From assembly GCF_014633365.1 (NCBI RefSeq), contig NC_068352.1:7246393-7310392 (forward strand): a stretch of 64,000 nucleotides of DNA. Reading direction: 5' to 3'. This stretch comes from Diospyros lotus. Its lineage: Eukaryota > Streptophyta > Magnoliopsida > Ericales > Ebenaceae. The translations under genes were made by a program, and so were the position numbers. Below, piece by piece: positions 34,835 through 47,546 of this stretch. The notes beneath the pieces are model-generated. The model did no database searches. It was not told where the DNA came from and saw nothing but the letters and a program-made list of their open reading frames with translations. Position 1 is the first letter of the stretch. Each line of letters begins with the position of its first letter.

Positions 34835-37621
34835 ATGGGGCAAGTTCTTTCCATCATCTGGGGAATTCTATCTGGTGGTAAAGTAGGGAATGGGTCAGCA
34901 GAAACACCAGGCGGAACATCAGAGCCTCGAACCTCTGCAACTGCTGGCTTATCCTCTACAATAGAAGAAGATCCACCACCCACAACTGCAGCAGCTTTGC
35001 CCCAAAAGCTTCTCATCACTCCGCATTTCTGCAGCATAGATATAGAGCAGTACTACTGCTCTTACACAGGAGATGACACATCTCGTCATCAGCTGCAAGA
35101 AGATATATTTGCTCTATCGAGCTTAGAGTCATCACTGAGCGATGAAGACGACTCAATCTCATCAAACACCAATGAAGTTGACCAAGACACGAGACTAGTT
35201 GAAGTTGTGTGTCAAGTTGTGAGGGATTTTGAATCAGAACCAGAGTTGTGGATGAAGCAGTACAGCAGCAGGCAAAAGATTCTACTAGTGGGTGAAGGAG
35301 ACTTCTCGTTTTCTGCTTCTTTGGCGGCCGCTTTTGGTTCTGCAACTAACATTGTCTCCACTTCTCTCGATTCTGAAGGTACTAAGAAGCATATATATAC
35401 TAATTCTGTGCATTAAGCTTCTTTGCTGTCGATGTTATTTACTTAGTAATTTCTAACATATATATCAATCAACAGGATTCTTAACGAGAAACTATGGAAG
35501 TGCAATGGCCAACATTGGTTGTTTAAGGGGAAGAGGAGCCAAGGTGTTTCACGGCGTGGATGCTACAGAAATGGCTGAAAATTTCATGTTCCGAGGCATG
35601 AAATTTGATCGGGTGGTTTTCAACTTCCCACATGCTGGATTTTTTCGCGATGAATCACGAGAATCTCAACTGCGGTAAGTAGAGTTCTGCCATGATCTAC
35701 TAAATCCATGCATGGGATGAGAGAGTTGATGAAATTCCATTTTCATAATAATAACTAAAAATCCTATGGATTGCATACACTTAGAAAAATATAAGCCTAT
35801 GAATCATGTCCATGCCATGCTTACAAGAACCCATAAGTAGATACATATATATTCAGGAAACAACACCCGGGCACTCCATGCCCTACACCCACCACCACAA
35901 CTAACACTTGGGGCCAGAAAGCTCACTGCTAGGGCTGGGCTCTTTTGCTATACAATCCTTAAGGACAATTAATTCCCACCTAAGGTCTTAACCATAACAC
36001 AAACCACGAGGTCATTGGAGCTAGAAAGCTCACTCCTAGGGTTATGCTCATGAGCACATACACTCTTAAAGACAATCCACTCCCACCCAATGCCTAGGTC
36101 CACCCATGTAACATCCACAAGAAAACCCATGGATAAGAACATGCTCACAAAATGCCCTTCCAAACTAAACCTCACATGCATGCAAAACTAGCTCAATGCC
36201 ATGCCAATGAATGCATAATCATTCCCCAAGAACACCTAAACATGCTTTAGAACTGATGAGGAATCATCCAAGTTAGGACTTAAACCCTCTTTAAAAGAAC
36301 CAGCAAAAGCGGTTGACAGTTGCCCCCGAAACGATCGACAACCTTGGGCCTCCTGTCGACAAGCTCTGTAAACGGTTGATAGTTTCCTCTCAAATGGTCG
36401 ACAGGTAGCATAACAGAACCCCTTTCGATTCATACCAAATGCAAGCCAAATTCAAAAAGACTCATATAATCACCCCCTAACCCAAAAGCATCATTCCTTT
36501 TAGGATGGTAGGGTGAAACTAACCCTATTTTGAAACTCAAGAGAGACCAACTAGATTAAACAAGAAGCTCAGGAGATTTACAAAGGTTTTTGCATAACCC
36601 TCAACAAGAGCAACCCTTTTGAAAAACATGGGATTCTATGCTTGAATCCCCAACCATCATGATCAAAAGCTTTAAAGAGAGATAAGAGGGATTAGAACTT
36701 GCCTTAAAAACTCTCTTGTTGACTTACTTGAGGAAGTATGCTCCCAAGATCCCTTACTCTCACTCTCAACAAAAGAAACTAGCAAGAAGAGAAAGAGAAG
36801 AAGAAGATATATCTAGCTTCCACAACCGTTTTGGATCATAAGCAAACAATAAAGAAAGAAAGAGAAGGAAACCCTACCTTCTTGCTCTGTCCCGATCTGC
36901 CATCCCTTCTCTCCTCTTCCTTTGTCTTTCAATTCCTTTCTCTCATGCAAGAATAATCCATCCACATATATATACACTCACATATCTCCCTTTTTACTTA
37001 AATGCCCCTATTGCATAATCCCTTAAATGAAAATTATTCTAATGCTAGATTGGACACCAATTAAGCACCACCAACACCAAATAATATTATCTATCATAAT
37101 AATAACTAAAAATCCTATGGATTGCATACACTTCGTAATACTATCTATCATCATTATATTTTTAAGCATACAGTTGCCCTATCAGATGATATGATAATAT
37201 CTTTATGGTTTTGTTTGGTTAGAGTGGTTGGACCCCATCATGTGTAATTGGGTACCATGGGTTTCCACAAAAGGAAAAAAAAAAACCAGAAAGATTTAAG
37301 AGTTGAAACCTACCTTTTCCAATGCTTATCTCTTGCAGGAGAAACAAAAATCTAATACGCCTGTTCATGAGGAATGCCAAGAAGATGATTGTGGAAGCAA
37401 AGGGAGAAATACATATTACCCACAAATCAAATGGCTTCTTTGCAGAATGGAACCTGCAGCAGCTGGCATCAAGTGAAGGCCTTCAACTTAAGCAAGAGGA
37501 GCATTTCAATTTCAAAGACTATCCAGGCTATCGAACCAAATATGGGTTTGGTGGGGACAAAAATTTCAATTGCAACCCTAGTAAATCTTATACTTTTGGA
37601 CTGATTAAGATTAATGCTTGA
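34835..37621 (+). CDS. BMT5-like (DUF2431) methyltransferase-like protein, copy 2, complete
   Basis: Exons 34835-35378, 35476-35674 and 37339-37621 with GT-AG introns; total 1026 nt, 341 residues. The start ATG at 34835 is the first ATG in the open frame; the frame extends 30 nt further up but only from a TTG. The protein begins MGQVLSIIWGILSGG: Gly2 and Ser6 fit an N-myristoylation signal (inference). A Ser/Thr/acidic linker leads to the Rossmann loop ILLVGEGDFSFSAS, then TSLDSEG, NYGSAMANI, GVDATEM, the canonical NFPHAGFF, RNAKKMIVEAKGEIHITHK and DYPGYRTKYGFGG. It is the better-conserved paralogue: single 72-residue unit and intact NFPH. The family is methyltransferase-like; its yeast member acts on 25S rRNA uridine N3, but the plant substrate is not known from sequence. 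Confidence 0.9.
35743..37133. mobile_element. 1.3-kb insertion in intron 2, bounded by 40-bp direct repeats
   Basis: Copy 1 intron 2 has the phrase ending GGATTGCATACACTTCG once. In copy 2 the 40-bp sequence ending GGATTGCATACACTT occurs at 35743-35782 and again about 1.35 kb later (about 37094-37133), and foreign DNA lies between. The insert has no TG...CA ends and no coding domain. It carries a GTTGACAG/GTCGACAAG cluster at 36310-36410 and resembles parts of 8244-9219. A 40-bp duplication is too long for LTR integration, so break repair that copied filler DNA is more likely. Confidence 0.75.
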
Positions 37622-39073
37622 TGGAGTTGTATTGTACAGTTTTCAAGTGTAATTTCTGTTTTGGGCTAGCTAAAAGAAGGTTAACACAGGGTTAGACCAA
37701 CCCTATCCGGGCCAAGCATACCTAAAGAACCCCGAGAAAAACTAGTATGTTGGGTCTTCATTCCTACCATGAATGGATGGAGGTTGAATAAAATGTGTGG
37801 AAAGTGGTTATGCTTGACATATTATGTATTATTGTCTATCTTATCTCTATGCATGGTTAAGGTTGAATTACACACACACATATAAACTGCTTGCAGTTAA
37901 AGGCATTTTTATGGACATCCCTTGCTTAAAGTTGGCATGATCAATTTTTATGTTTTATTTGTTTTTCTTAATCAACACCCTGTAGGATGAGTTATTTAGG
38001 TAGTGTACTTATTTCAAACTATTTGTGTTTACATTTATATTTGATGTGTATAAGAATTAAGGCTCATTTTCAAAAGTCCACACGATAAATCCAAAAGTCA
38101 AAAATAAAGTATAAAGGTTAAAGTGCACACAGGGACTTGGGAGATCCTCTTGGCAAACTCCTGCAAAGGGAGGACCAAGAGCCTTCAGTAAAGTTTACAA
38201 GGTTTATAAAAGACCCTCTCGTGGGGGTATTCTCATGACAGACATGTAAACAGTTATTTCCAAAATCTTCTTTGAAAATTATGTAAACGTGTGAATAGTC
38301 ATCTCCAAAATCTTCTCCGAAAATTGTGTAGTGAAAAAGGATTATCTAAAACAATTCTAATCTCAAAATATTTTGAATTGTTATCACTTTCTACCAATTT
38401 CATCCATAAATAAAGGAGGACTTATCCTCCCAAGTGAGTCATTCTTTACTTATTTAAGAGCTTAGCAACCGCTTTTAATTTCAACAAATTTAATTTAAGT
38501 ATTGGAATGTTTGCAAAGGGAATGCCATATGCCATCTAACAGTTTTTTTCCTTGAAAATATTGGAAGTTTTGAGACGATTCTTCTCCAACAAATAAATTA
38601 TATTGTTATGTTTTGGTATCATCTATGAAAAATTGATCAAAAAGTCGAACATATAAAATCTTTAGAATGGTTTGCAAGAGATCTCAAGTAGCTCGAACAC
38701 AGGCAAAGCATGGAGGGATCCGATGTCAACAATCCCCAAAATCCTCCAAGACACTCTTTGGAGGACCTTCGAAAGCCTTTGTGACTGTTATGCAGACAGT
38801 TTCTCTAAGAAAAAACAAGCAATTTGAAAAGAACATGAGAAAAGCATCAAGGCTCTCTAAAAGATGGCAGTTCTCTTACAAAACCCACTAAGAGAAGGAA
38901 ATCAAGACTACAAAACTTTGCAAAAAGTAGGCAAAATGATTTGGCTCTCCAAACCTTGCGAGAGTCCCTGAGGAAGAGTCTCCAATGGGAGAATCCACCC
39001 CTTTTGGAAACCCATCGAGAGAAGGGAAATCGAGACTCTCCCTGACCTCGTTCAACCCAGCAAGGTTACTATA
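37622..39073. other. 3' flank of gene copy 2
   Basis: 3' UTR and intergenic DNA matching 1783-3982 without the 2810-3587 insert. It contains only short CA/TA runs and open frames that copy 1 does not preserve. No gene called. Confidence 0.6.
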
Positions 39074-39310
39074 CCCATGGGCAGAGATTTGGTAGGGGTA
39101 GTACGACCCCAGAGGGAAAAATATTAAGAAATTGTGAAGAATTCAATTGTGGGTAAAAACCTATCACTTCTTAGGAATCAACCTAAGAGAGAACATAAGG
39201 CCAATAATCAGTTTATATTTAGTGCTCAGGAATCAGTAGACATGAAAAAATGATTGAACAAGTACTAGAATAGGACTTGGTGCTAATGAAAGAAGATCAA
39301 CAAATGAGGA

Positions 39311-39640
39311 AGATCCCTTTCGCTTATGAAATTATGGAGAAGCCTCTTCCATCAAAATTTAAAATGCCCCAACTAGCCACTTACTCTAGAAAAGGACTTC
39401 CCCATGATCACATTCAAAACTGAGCCAATAATGTTGTTACATGGTTGAGAGGATGTTGTTATGTGCTAAGCCTTTTGTTTGATTTTGAGTGACCATGCCT
39501 GCACATGGTTCAATGGTTTGGTAGAATGGTCAATCTCATCTTTGATTAATTAAGAAAAGAATTTAACAAGCCATTCATAATCAAGAGTCAAAGTAAGAAA
39601 TATGCAACTTACTTACTCAACATCCGACAAAACAACAATG
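39311..39640 (+). pseudogene. Ty3/gypsy gag fragment
   Basis: The plus-strand frame reads PFAYEIMEKPLPSKFKMPQL, then TYSRKGLPHDHI, then a segment with MVQWFGRMVNLIFD and EFNKPFIIKSQSKKYATYLL. This is the order of the retrotransposon gag domain of gypsy elements (K-LP-Y, P--H, W, F---F, YLL). Stops at several points and abrupt ends show it is a scrap. It sits right after the segmental-duplication edge. Confidence 0.75.
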
Positions 39641-39689
39641 CCTTACATACAATGTGCATGAATTGCCTTACAGAAAATAAAGTCCGATC

Positions 39690-40720
39690 GAACTCTTCCA
39701 TATCAGGAATCAATCCGATCGAATTATTCAATGTTAACATGAGAGGTGTTGTGGGGTCAATAATCCGATCAAACTGATTCATTATGTGATCGGACTCTTC
39801 ATGTAAGGCAGGAATTAGTCCTATTGAACTCGAATTATTCATGTTCATACATGAGATGTGTTGGGTCAATAGTCTGATAAGACTGATTCATTATGTGATC
39901 AGACTCTTCATGCAAGACAGGAATCAGTCTGATCGGACTCAGACTATTTAATGTTCATACATGAGATGTGTTGTGGGTCAGTCAATAGTCCAATCAAACT
40001 GATTCATTATGTGATCAGACTCTTCACCCGATCAAACTATACAATACTAATGTTATCGAACTCTTTCATGAAGGCCATTGGTCCGATCAGACTATAAAAT
40101 AAGGAATTAGTCTGATCCACAACATCATAAAAAAATGCCTAATCCTATGAACGAACCAATTGAAACAATCCTATGATCGGACTCTTGATATGAATTAGTA
40201 CATGAAGAGTCCAATCACATAATGAATCAGTCTGATCGGACTATACAATAATAATGTTATCGGACTCTTCATATGTCTAATCAGACACAATAAGGAATCA
40301 GTCTGATCCACAACGTCATCAAAAATGCCTAATCCTATTAGACCAATCAATGAATCGAACTGAATTAGTCCGATTTCCATTCATTGTTCCTCAATAGTCT
40401 GATCGGATTGATTCTTTCTGTGATCAGACTATTCATATAAGGAATCAGTCCGATCCACAATGTCATAAAAAATGCCTAAAAAATTCCTATGAATAGACCA
40501 ATCAATGAATCAGATCGATCAGACAATTCACTGTTCCTATATGAGAGCGGTAGGTCAATAAATAGTTCGATGGGATTCCTACATGAATGCGATGGGTGAA
40601 TTATCCTATCAGATATACAATAATAATGTTATCGGACTCTTCACAGTCTAATCCACAACGTAATAAAAAAATAATCTGATCATATATGGAAATCAATTCG
40701 ATCAGACTATTCACCGTTTG
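39690..40720. repeat. Array of AGTCTGATCGGACT-like palindromes within 105-120-bp units
   Basis: Dozens of variants of GTCCGATCGGAC / GTCTGATCAGAC occur in about 1 kb. Larger irregular units of about 105-120 bp are visible at the left: TGATTCATTATGTGATC recurs at about 39776, 39885 and 40001. The phrases GGAATCAGTC, CATACATGAGATGTGTTG and GACTCTTCATG repeat with them. No coding domain. Confidence 0.88.
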
Positions 40721-41479
40721 GACTGATGCCACCACATTATAGAAATTGCATATAAGTCAATACTGATGTAAATGATCATACAAGTCAATGATGAATCTAA
40801 ATGATTGGAGTATACAATAATGTGAAATCCTTCTTGAATGAATTACACAACACAAGCAATTACACCCACAAATGATACGTCAAACTTACATAAATCATCC
40901 AAATCTCCAACACGTTCAAATCTCCATACTGTCTCAAATAACACATGCCAAAGTCCAAATTTCTAGGCACGCCAACTTGTGGTGCAGTTTATGTCTGTTG
41001 GGATTGCCTTATTGGTGGTGGTGTAAATGGCTCAGATTCTTCTTGAGACACCATAGGTTGTGATCCACTGGTTACATGACTTTTCTGTCGTTAGGAGTTC
41101 AATAGATTCCTTGCCGCTGCAGATGTTGATGCAGGTCCATATACATATCTAACTCATTTTTCCCCGGGCATCTAAATGGGAAAAGAAAATTAGATGGCCA
41201 TTATAATAAAGAAACAAATTCAACAAACAAATTCAAGCAAAGTATGTACCCTTACATAAAAATTTCATGATTCTGATGAGAACATCACTCCGTAGCCTTG
41301 TCTTGCCTATATACGTTATGGTGAATAAGAAACATCATGTATAAAACGTGCATTGCAAATATTAAAGATAATGGTAACTACCAAATAAACCAAAAAAAAA
41401 CACAAACTTTCCTTTTATCTCTTGCCATTTGCCTTACTGAGGCAATTGTTAGGGCTATTGTTGAGGCAGTTGCTATGAC
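40721..41479 (-). other. Probable 3' end of the MULE, degraded
   Basis: The segment between the palindrome array and solo LTR A continues directly into the GAGGCA-GTTGCT low-complexity tail of the MULE when the LTRs are removed. No protein domain can be read, and the terminal inverted repeat was not identified. Confidence 0.4.
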
Positions 41480-41484
41480 ATTTG

Positions 41485-42962
41485 TGTTGTTTTACTTTTG
41501 TCTACTTAGTTTTGATGATGAAAAATAATATTTTATTTAATCCCTAAGTCATGAATCAAGGTTGTGGTTTTAACATAAATCAATTTCAATATAAAGTATT
41601 TCTTTGTGAGAATGAAAACTAAATGAATTTCAGGTATCGAGATTTCAAAGTCATATTTTTCTAAGTCTGGAAGGTTAGCATTTTATAAGGAGATATATAT
41701 GAAAAAGTTTTCTTTTTGGAGAATTATCTCCCGATATTTTGATATCTAATATCCATTGGTAACAAAATGATTTTTATTGAATTTTTCAATAAATAGAAGG
41801 TATGTATTTTGAGAGGTAAATTTCTTAAATCTTGAGTTTATACTAAAAGTAAAATTTTATTTTCTTATGGTTATGGATTTTGGATTTTTTGAATATTTTT
41901 ATTGAATCCAAATAGGGGGTATTTTTTTATTTACATTTATGTATTAAAGTAAATGGAAGATAAAATATAAATTAAATAAAATGAGAACATTTACTTAAAC
42001 TAAAGAAATGTAAATATGTGGTAAAGTTTTGTATCATCAAGCTTCATCTGTCGACTGCATATTTCATTATGTCGACTATCTCTATTGCTTTTGTCGACTA
42101 TCTCTTCTCATCTGTCAAATATGTGCTTCATCTGTCGACTATGTACCTTGCAACTGTCAACTATGCATAGGCTTTTGTTGACTATCTTGTGTTCTGTCGA
42201 CTATCTTGTTTATCCCGTCAACTGCTATAATTGTTATGTCGACTATCCTTGAGTATGATGGTGGAAATTTTCTTCACATTTTTTATTCTGTTGACAGTTT
42301 GTGTCTTTGACAATCTCCAACAGCTAGTTTCTCATTCTCCAACGGCTCAATAACGACTAGTTTCGAGCAAAGCTTTTGGGAAGCCTATAAATACATATCA
42401 AGAAGATCAAGTAGAGACTAATGGATGGGAATGAAGTGATATAAGCTTACATTTATATTGATTTGTATTTACATCGACTATGCTTCATTTTTCTCTCTTT
42501 AAGGCTTTGATCTTCACTTGTAATTATTTATTTCAAGCCTTGTTTGTATTTTTGATAGACATTGTAACTAATATATTAATCTCTTAGATTTTCTCCTATT
42601 CTACATTTCTTATTTTTCCTAGCTTGTGTAATTAGAGGGCCTATTTGTATCAGTATGAGGTTGTAAATTCCTAGTCTTAGACTAGAGGACCTACTTGGTT
42701 TAAGTAGGGGGTTTTAGTGGATTGTTTGGAAAATTCTTAGTGAAGAGATAAGGTAGTGGATTAGGCTTGGGTTAAGCCGAACCGCTATAAATCCTTGTGT
42801 TCATTTCTTGCTTGTGCTTTTATTTCATTTATTATTTCAAGAATTTCAATAATCCTCACTTGCATCAAATTTTCATCAAAAGGATTTCAAGTTCTATCAA
42901 GCTTTTAAATTAACCAATTGACGCCCCTCTTGGTGTGTGCCATAGCACCTCCCAGTCCAACA
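41485..42962 (+). mobile_element. Solo LTR A, 1478 bp, target duplication ATTTG
   Basis: It starts TGTTGTTTTACTTTTG and ends CCAGTCCAACA. ATTTG lies at 41480-41484 and 42963-42967. A GTCGAC array spans 42047-42245. TATA box ACCGCTATAAATCC at about 42780; terminal block CCTCTTGGTGTGTGCCATAG. It is the same family as LTR B and the Sirevirus-like 3' LTR at 56755-58120. It sits in the MULE tail. Confidence 0.95.
42047..42252. repeat. GTCGACTAT palindrome array in LTR A
   Basis: Six exact GTCGAC cores plus GTCAAC and GTTGAC variants in about 200 bp, usually as CTGTCGACTAT. Confidence 0.9.
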
Positions 42963-43337
42963 ATTTGTTGATGCACTTGCTGTAGCACTTAATGGGGCAC
43001 TTGTTATGGTTGTTGCTGAGGCATTTGCTGTGGCACCCCGACCCCCACTATCGAGTGTCACCATAACCCACGGTTACAACCCTGGCCTATCTCAAAGGAC
43101 AGTTATGCCCCTACCAACAAAAAGTATTAAAATAATATGGGTGCCCTGGGTGGGGTCCAGGCTTCGTCGCTTTCAATTATTGAGAACTCGGGTTTAAAAT
43201 ACATAGGTAATGGAAATTCACCTAATTCTTGTGCTCAATTAGGCCCTTAAAATATAAATTCAATTTCTCGTAAATAAAAGTAAATACCAACACGCTCAAT
43301 AAAATATCCCAACAATCAAGCATATTTAAATAGATTT

Positions 43338-45148
43338 TGATGTTCTACCCTTATGCTTAGTTTTGATGATGAAAAACATATGTTATTAAATCCCTAAGTC
43401 ATGAATCAAGGTGGTGGTTTTCAGCAAAAATCAATTTCAAGTGCATTGTTAAAATGAAAACCAAAAAGATTTATGATTTTCTATTTTAGTTAGAGATTTG
43501 CAAAGTCAAGTTTTTTAGTCTTAAAAGAATCTCCTAAAATGATTTTCAAATTAGCTTTGAAGTCATTGGTCAACATAGAGCTAAAATTGTTCTAAGGCAA
43601 AAGACCAACTTGAACATAAATGTGTTTGATGAAAATCCAATCTTAAGTATGAAAAATCATTTATGTTAATCTCATTCTTCAGAATAAGCTTTCATATTTT
43701 GAAGCATGCATGAAAGGTTTTGGTTTGAATCTTAATCATATGAAAAAATCCTTTAGTTCATGCATCATGTCTTGAAACTCGTTTTGATAATGTTTCAATA
43801 TTTTTCTAAGTCTGGAAGACTAACACCTTATAAGGAGACATATATGAAAATGTTTTAGTTTTAGAAAACTAACTCCCGATAATTCAATAGCTAACATTCA
43901 TTAGTGATAAAATGATTTTTAATGAATTTTTCAAGAAATGAAAAGTGTATATCATGGAGGTGGTAAAATCGCAAAATCCTAAATTCCTACTAAAACCCAA
44001 ATTCTACTTTTTTATTCTTATGGATTTTGATTTTTTTAATATTTTTATTGAATCCAAATAGGGGATACTTTCTTATTTACATTTATGTATTAAAGTAAAT
44101 GGAAGGTAAATATGTTGTAATGTTTTCAAGCTTCATTTTTGTTGAAAATCTTCCTCATCTGTCGACTATGCATAAGGATAGTCGACTATGCTTATTCAGT
44201 CTGTCGACTATATCTTGTATCTGTCGACTATTTTTGGATCTGTCGACTATCATGTAAGGATAGTCGACTATGGCTTTTCATCTGTCGACTATTTTTGTTC
44301 ATAAAATTCAAAATTTTCTTCACAATTTTACAATAGTCGACTGTGTATATGTATCTGTCGGCTATGAAATTTTTGTGTTATAAGATAGTCGACTATGCTT
44401 TTCTGTCTGTCGACTATGGCTAGTTTTATTTGATAAAATAGTCGACTAACTTATTTTCTCTATTGACTATGTATTTCGCAGAAAGCTTCCAACGGCTATT
44501 TTTTCAAATCCCAACCGCTCCAAACGGCTATATTTCTCTTCAACTTTGTGGGACACTTATATATACATGTCATGGATGATCAAGAAAAGGCTAATGGATG
44601 GGAATGAATTGATTTGAGCTTACGGTTTATATTCGTTTGTATTTACAGTGTTTTGGGCTTTCATTGTTATACTTTTCTCTCCAAGGCTTTATTCTATTAT
44701 TGTTAATACATTCATTTAAGCCTTGTTTAATCTTGAGAAACATTGTAACTAAGAGATTCATCTCTTAGATCCTCTCATATTCTATATTTCTTATTCTTCC
44801 TAGCTTGTATAGCTAGAGGGCCCAATTCAGTGGGAGGTTTTGTAATTCCTAGTCTTGGACTAGAGGACCTACTTGGTTTAAGTAGGGGGTTTTAGTGGAT
44901 GGTTTGAAAAATCCTTAGTGAGGAGCTAAGGTAGTGGATTAGGTTTGGGTTAAGCCGAACCACTATAAATCCTTTGTGTTCTTCTCTTGTGCTTGTGGTT
45001 TTATTTCATTTATTATTTTAAGCAATTCAATAATCCTCACTTGCATCGAATTTTCCATCAAAAAGATTTCAAAGTTCTATCAAAGATTTTTAAAATAACC
45101 AATTCACCCCCCCTCTTGGTGTGTGCCATAGAACCTACTATTCTAACA
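43338..45148 (+). mobile_element. Solo LTR B, 1811 bp, target duplication GATTT
   Basis: It starts TGATGTTCTACCC and ends CTATTCTAACA. GATTT lies at 43333-43337 and 45149-45153. It aligns with LTR A throughout, including the CCCTAAGTCATGAATCAAGG block, the TATA box ACCACTATAAATCC (about 44960) and the CCCCTCTTGGTGTGTGCCAT terminal block. Inserted into LTR D. Confidence 0.95.
44158..44465. repeat. GTCGACTAT palindrome array in LTR B
   Basis: Eleven exact GTCGAC cores in about 300 bp, in two contexts: CTGTCGACTAT and the perfect palindrome ATAGTCGACTAT. Divergent copies GTCGGC and TTGACTAT follow. An ORF that reads CRLF/CRLY repeatedly (44139-44336) is the translation of this array. Confidence 0.95.
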
Positions 45149-46037
45149 GATTTTACATCTCAACCAGTTCAAACACATACTTTAAGGTACTTATAGTGGG
45201 AACCTTAAGTTGATCTTAATCAAATTTTATTTAAATCATAGTCGTCTCCCGTAGTCAAATACAAAGCATACTTATATCACATAAATGACATAGAAACATG
45301 ACCCATATTCTCACTGTCCACAATCATTGTTAGCCGGCGACTCTTCCACCAACACCGCTTTCCCTTTCTTAGACCCCGAGCCATCTATTGGGTTATTGGA
45401 GGTAAAGGGGTGAGTCAAGAGACTCCGTAAAGACAATGTGCAATGTAGAAAATTAATGAGCATGACATCATAGATAAAAATGAAGTGCAGCGTGTATGCA
45501 AGTCCGTCCACCGCACCTATCTCAGGCTCTAGGTGGTCCCTAGTGGTTTTCTCTATGACCCTATTTCAAGACCCCCATGATCAGAAATCTATTGCCCCAT
45601 GCCTAGGCCTCCCTTAACATCTTATGCAATCCATGACAAAAGTAATTTATATACAAAGCATATTAAACCCTTACCTTAAATTGTTTGGCGCTCGGTAAAT
45701 AACTCTATTTCGTTGAGCAAACCGGTAATGCACCCGTAATTCCCTTATCACAATTATATATATTCATAAGGCTAGGTAGTCAATTAGATAACCACAGATT
45801 GAATTTACTAATTTAACTAATTTCAAACATTATCTACCAAATTAATTTATTAATTAAACTAACTACTTAATAAATTAACTAATTAAGCTAACTATTCATC
45901 CATTCAAGTAAACTACATTTTGAAACTAATTTTTTGTTACCTCAGTGTTGAGTTCCCTTCTTCAATTAATGTTGAGCTTATGCTTCTGCATTTAATTTCA
46001 CTCACCAGAGCCACTTCTCCTCACTTTATGCCTTCAA

Positions 46038-47546
46038 TGAAGGATCATGAACGAGGAAACATAGCATGCAACGAAAGCGGTTTAAAATCAAAACCGTTCC
46101 TCGTATTGATTAGAATCTAGGAGACTTACTTTTACGACGGATTACCGGTCGGAATGGAGCGGTAGGAGCAAGATGAGCGGGAGCTACGGCGCGTGGTGGA
46201 GACGACGGCTGTCCTACGATCCTTCGGCTCCTTCGCATCAGAACTTGGAGGCTCTCTTTGGATCTTCCGAAATATGACTCAAACTCGTGGCCTCCCTTCG
46301 GTGAAGAAGAGCAAAAACGACCTTGGATGAAAAAAAAACCAAAGAGAGATATATATAGGGAGAACCCTAGGGTTAAAACCCTAGTGGGCCAAACCCTAAT
46401 GGGCCAAGTCCATTTAATTAATTTTCTAATTGGGTTAGCCCAATTTAATTAATTAAACTAATGAACTATTATTTTATTCTAGCTCAATTAATTATGGACC
46501 ATCCTGAATAAAATAATTATCTCTTAATGTAATTCACCCAACAAGCCAAATGTATTAAAAAATACATGAGTTACATCGAGCTACCCCGGGGACCAAAAGA
46601 CAAATTATTCACGGCTACTAAAATGACCAAAATATCCCTGCTACCTAGTAGCTATATTTTGTCATTCTAAGTGTTCTAACTATCACCATATGGTAACACT
46701 GACCCCACGAATAATTTTGCATACGCCATGTCTTTGACCTACTAGTGTAATGACGAAAATACCCCTCTGCATAACACCCATCATTTAGAAAGGAATAATG
46801 TACTAACACCTCTCTAAATGATTTCTACCATCCTTAGATCACTAGTCCAATAATCCGTGACTACTCGAATGTACTTGCTTATCATTAGGAGCTACCCAGA
46901 AGCACACACTCTTAAGTCACGTTCCCAGGGCCCTGGATTATTTGATTATTCTTGGACAATCACAAGGGGGTGAATCACAGAAACTATCTTGTATTAGTCT
47001 GTCTTAGCTAATTAGAAACCATACTCCCAACTCAAAAGGATATTGATCTTTGATAGACCTCACCTACAATGAATCTAAGAATATAGCTCTAGGTTCACTA
47101 GACCACCAACTAATACTCAAGTATTAGAGTACTCGTCCACGTAGTAGCAGTGATAGACTAGCTCCATGATAATTAGTACTTTGTCATTAGCTTCTATCAC
47201 AGGTCCACTCTACGCATTCCAAATGCGCTTGTACAATTAGAGTAAACGGACTGTTTACTGGCTAAGGCAAGCCATCCTCCATTAGGATCTATTGCACAAT
47301 GATCTTATCATGATAGAATGCCCAGTTCTATCAAAAGATCAAGAGTAATGTTTTTCTTGCTTATTAAGTACCCATGATTCATGCCTAACTGTGAAGAACG
47401 ACCCATCACATGAATCACTTACTTAATAGCATGGACACTTTTTCCAACAATTAAATGCAAATAATGTATGTGCCATGAACTGAATAAAAGAAACATCATT
47501 AGCATAAATTAAACAAAACATGTCTTTAGGGCATACATTTCCAACA
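46038..47546 (-). mobile_element. Solo LTR E, 1509 bp, target duplication TTCAA
   Basis: On the minus strand it starts TGTTGGAAATGTATGCCC and ends CATGATCCTTCA, a recognisable copia-type LTR. TTCAA lies at 46033-46037 and 47547-47551. No coding content. Inserted into LTR D. Confidence 0.95.

Larger units (their letters stand above)
34861..39073 (+). repeat. Segmental duplication, copy 2
   Basis: Collinear with 1-3982 through exons, introns, 3' UTR and downstream flank. The last shared phrase is GTTCAACCC followed by AAGGTTGCTAT / AAGGTTACTAT. It differs from copy 1 by the intron-2 insertion and by lacking the 0.78-kb insert at 38690. Confidence 0.85.

Noticed and set aside
39690..40720. CRISPR-like spaced repeats
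   Set aside because: Plant nuclear DNA; repeats are degenerate palindromes with irregular spacing and no cas genes.
44139..44336. ORF rich in CRLF/CRLY repeats
   Set aside because: Translation of the GTCGACTAT array; the same reading appears at 57523-57708 for the same reason.
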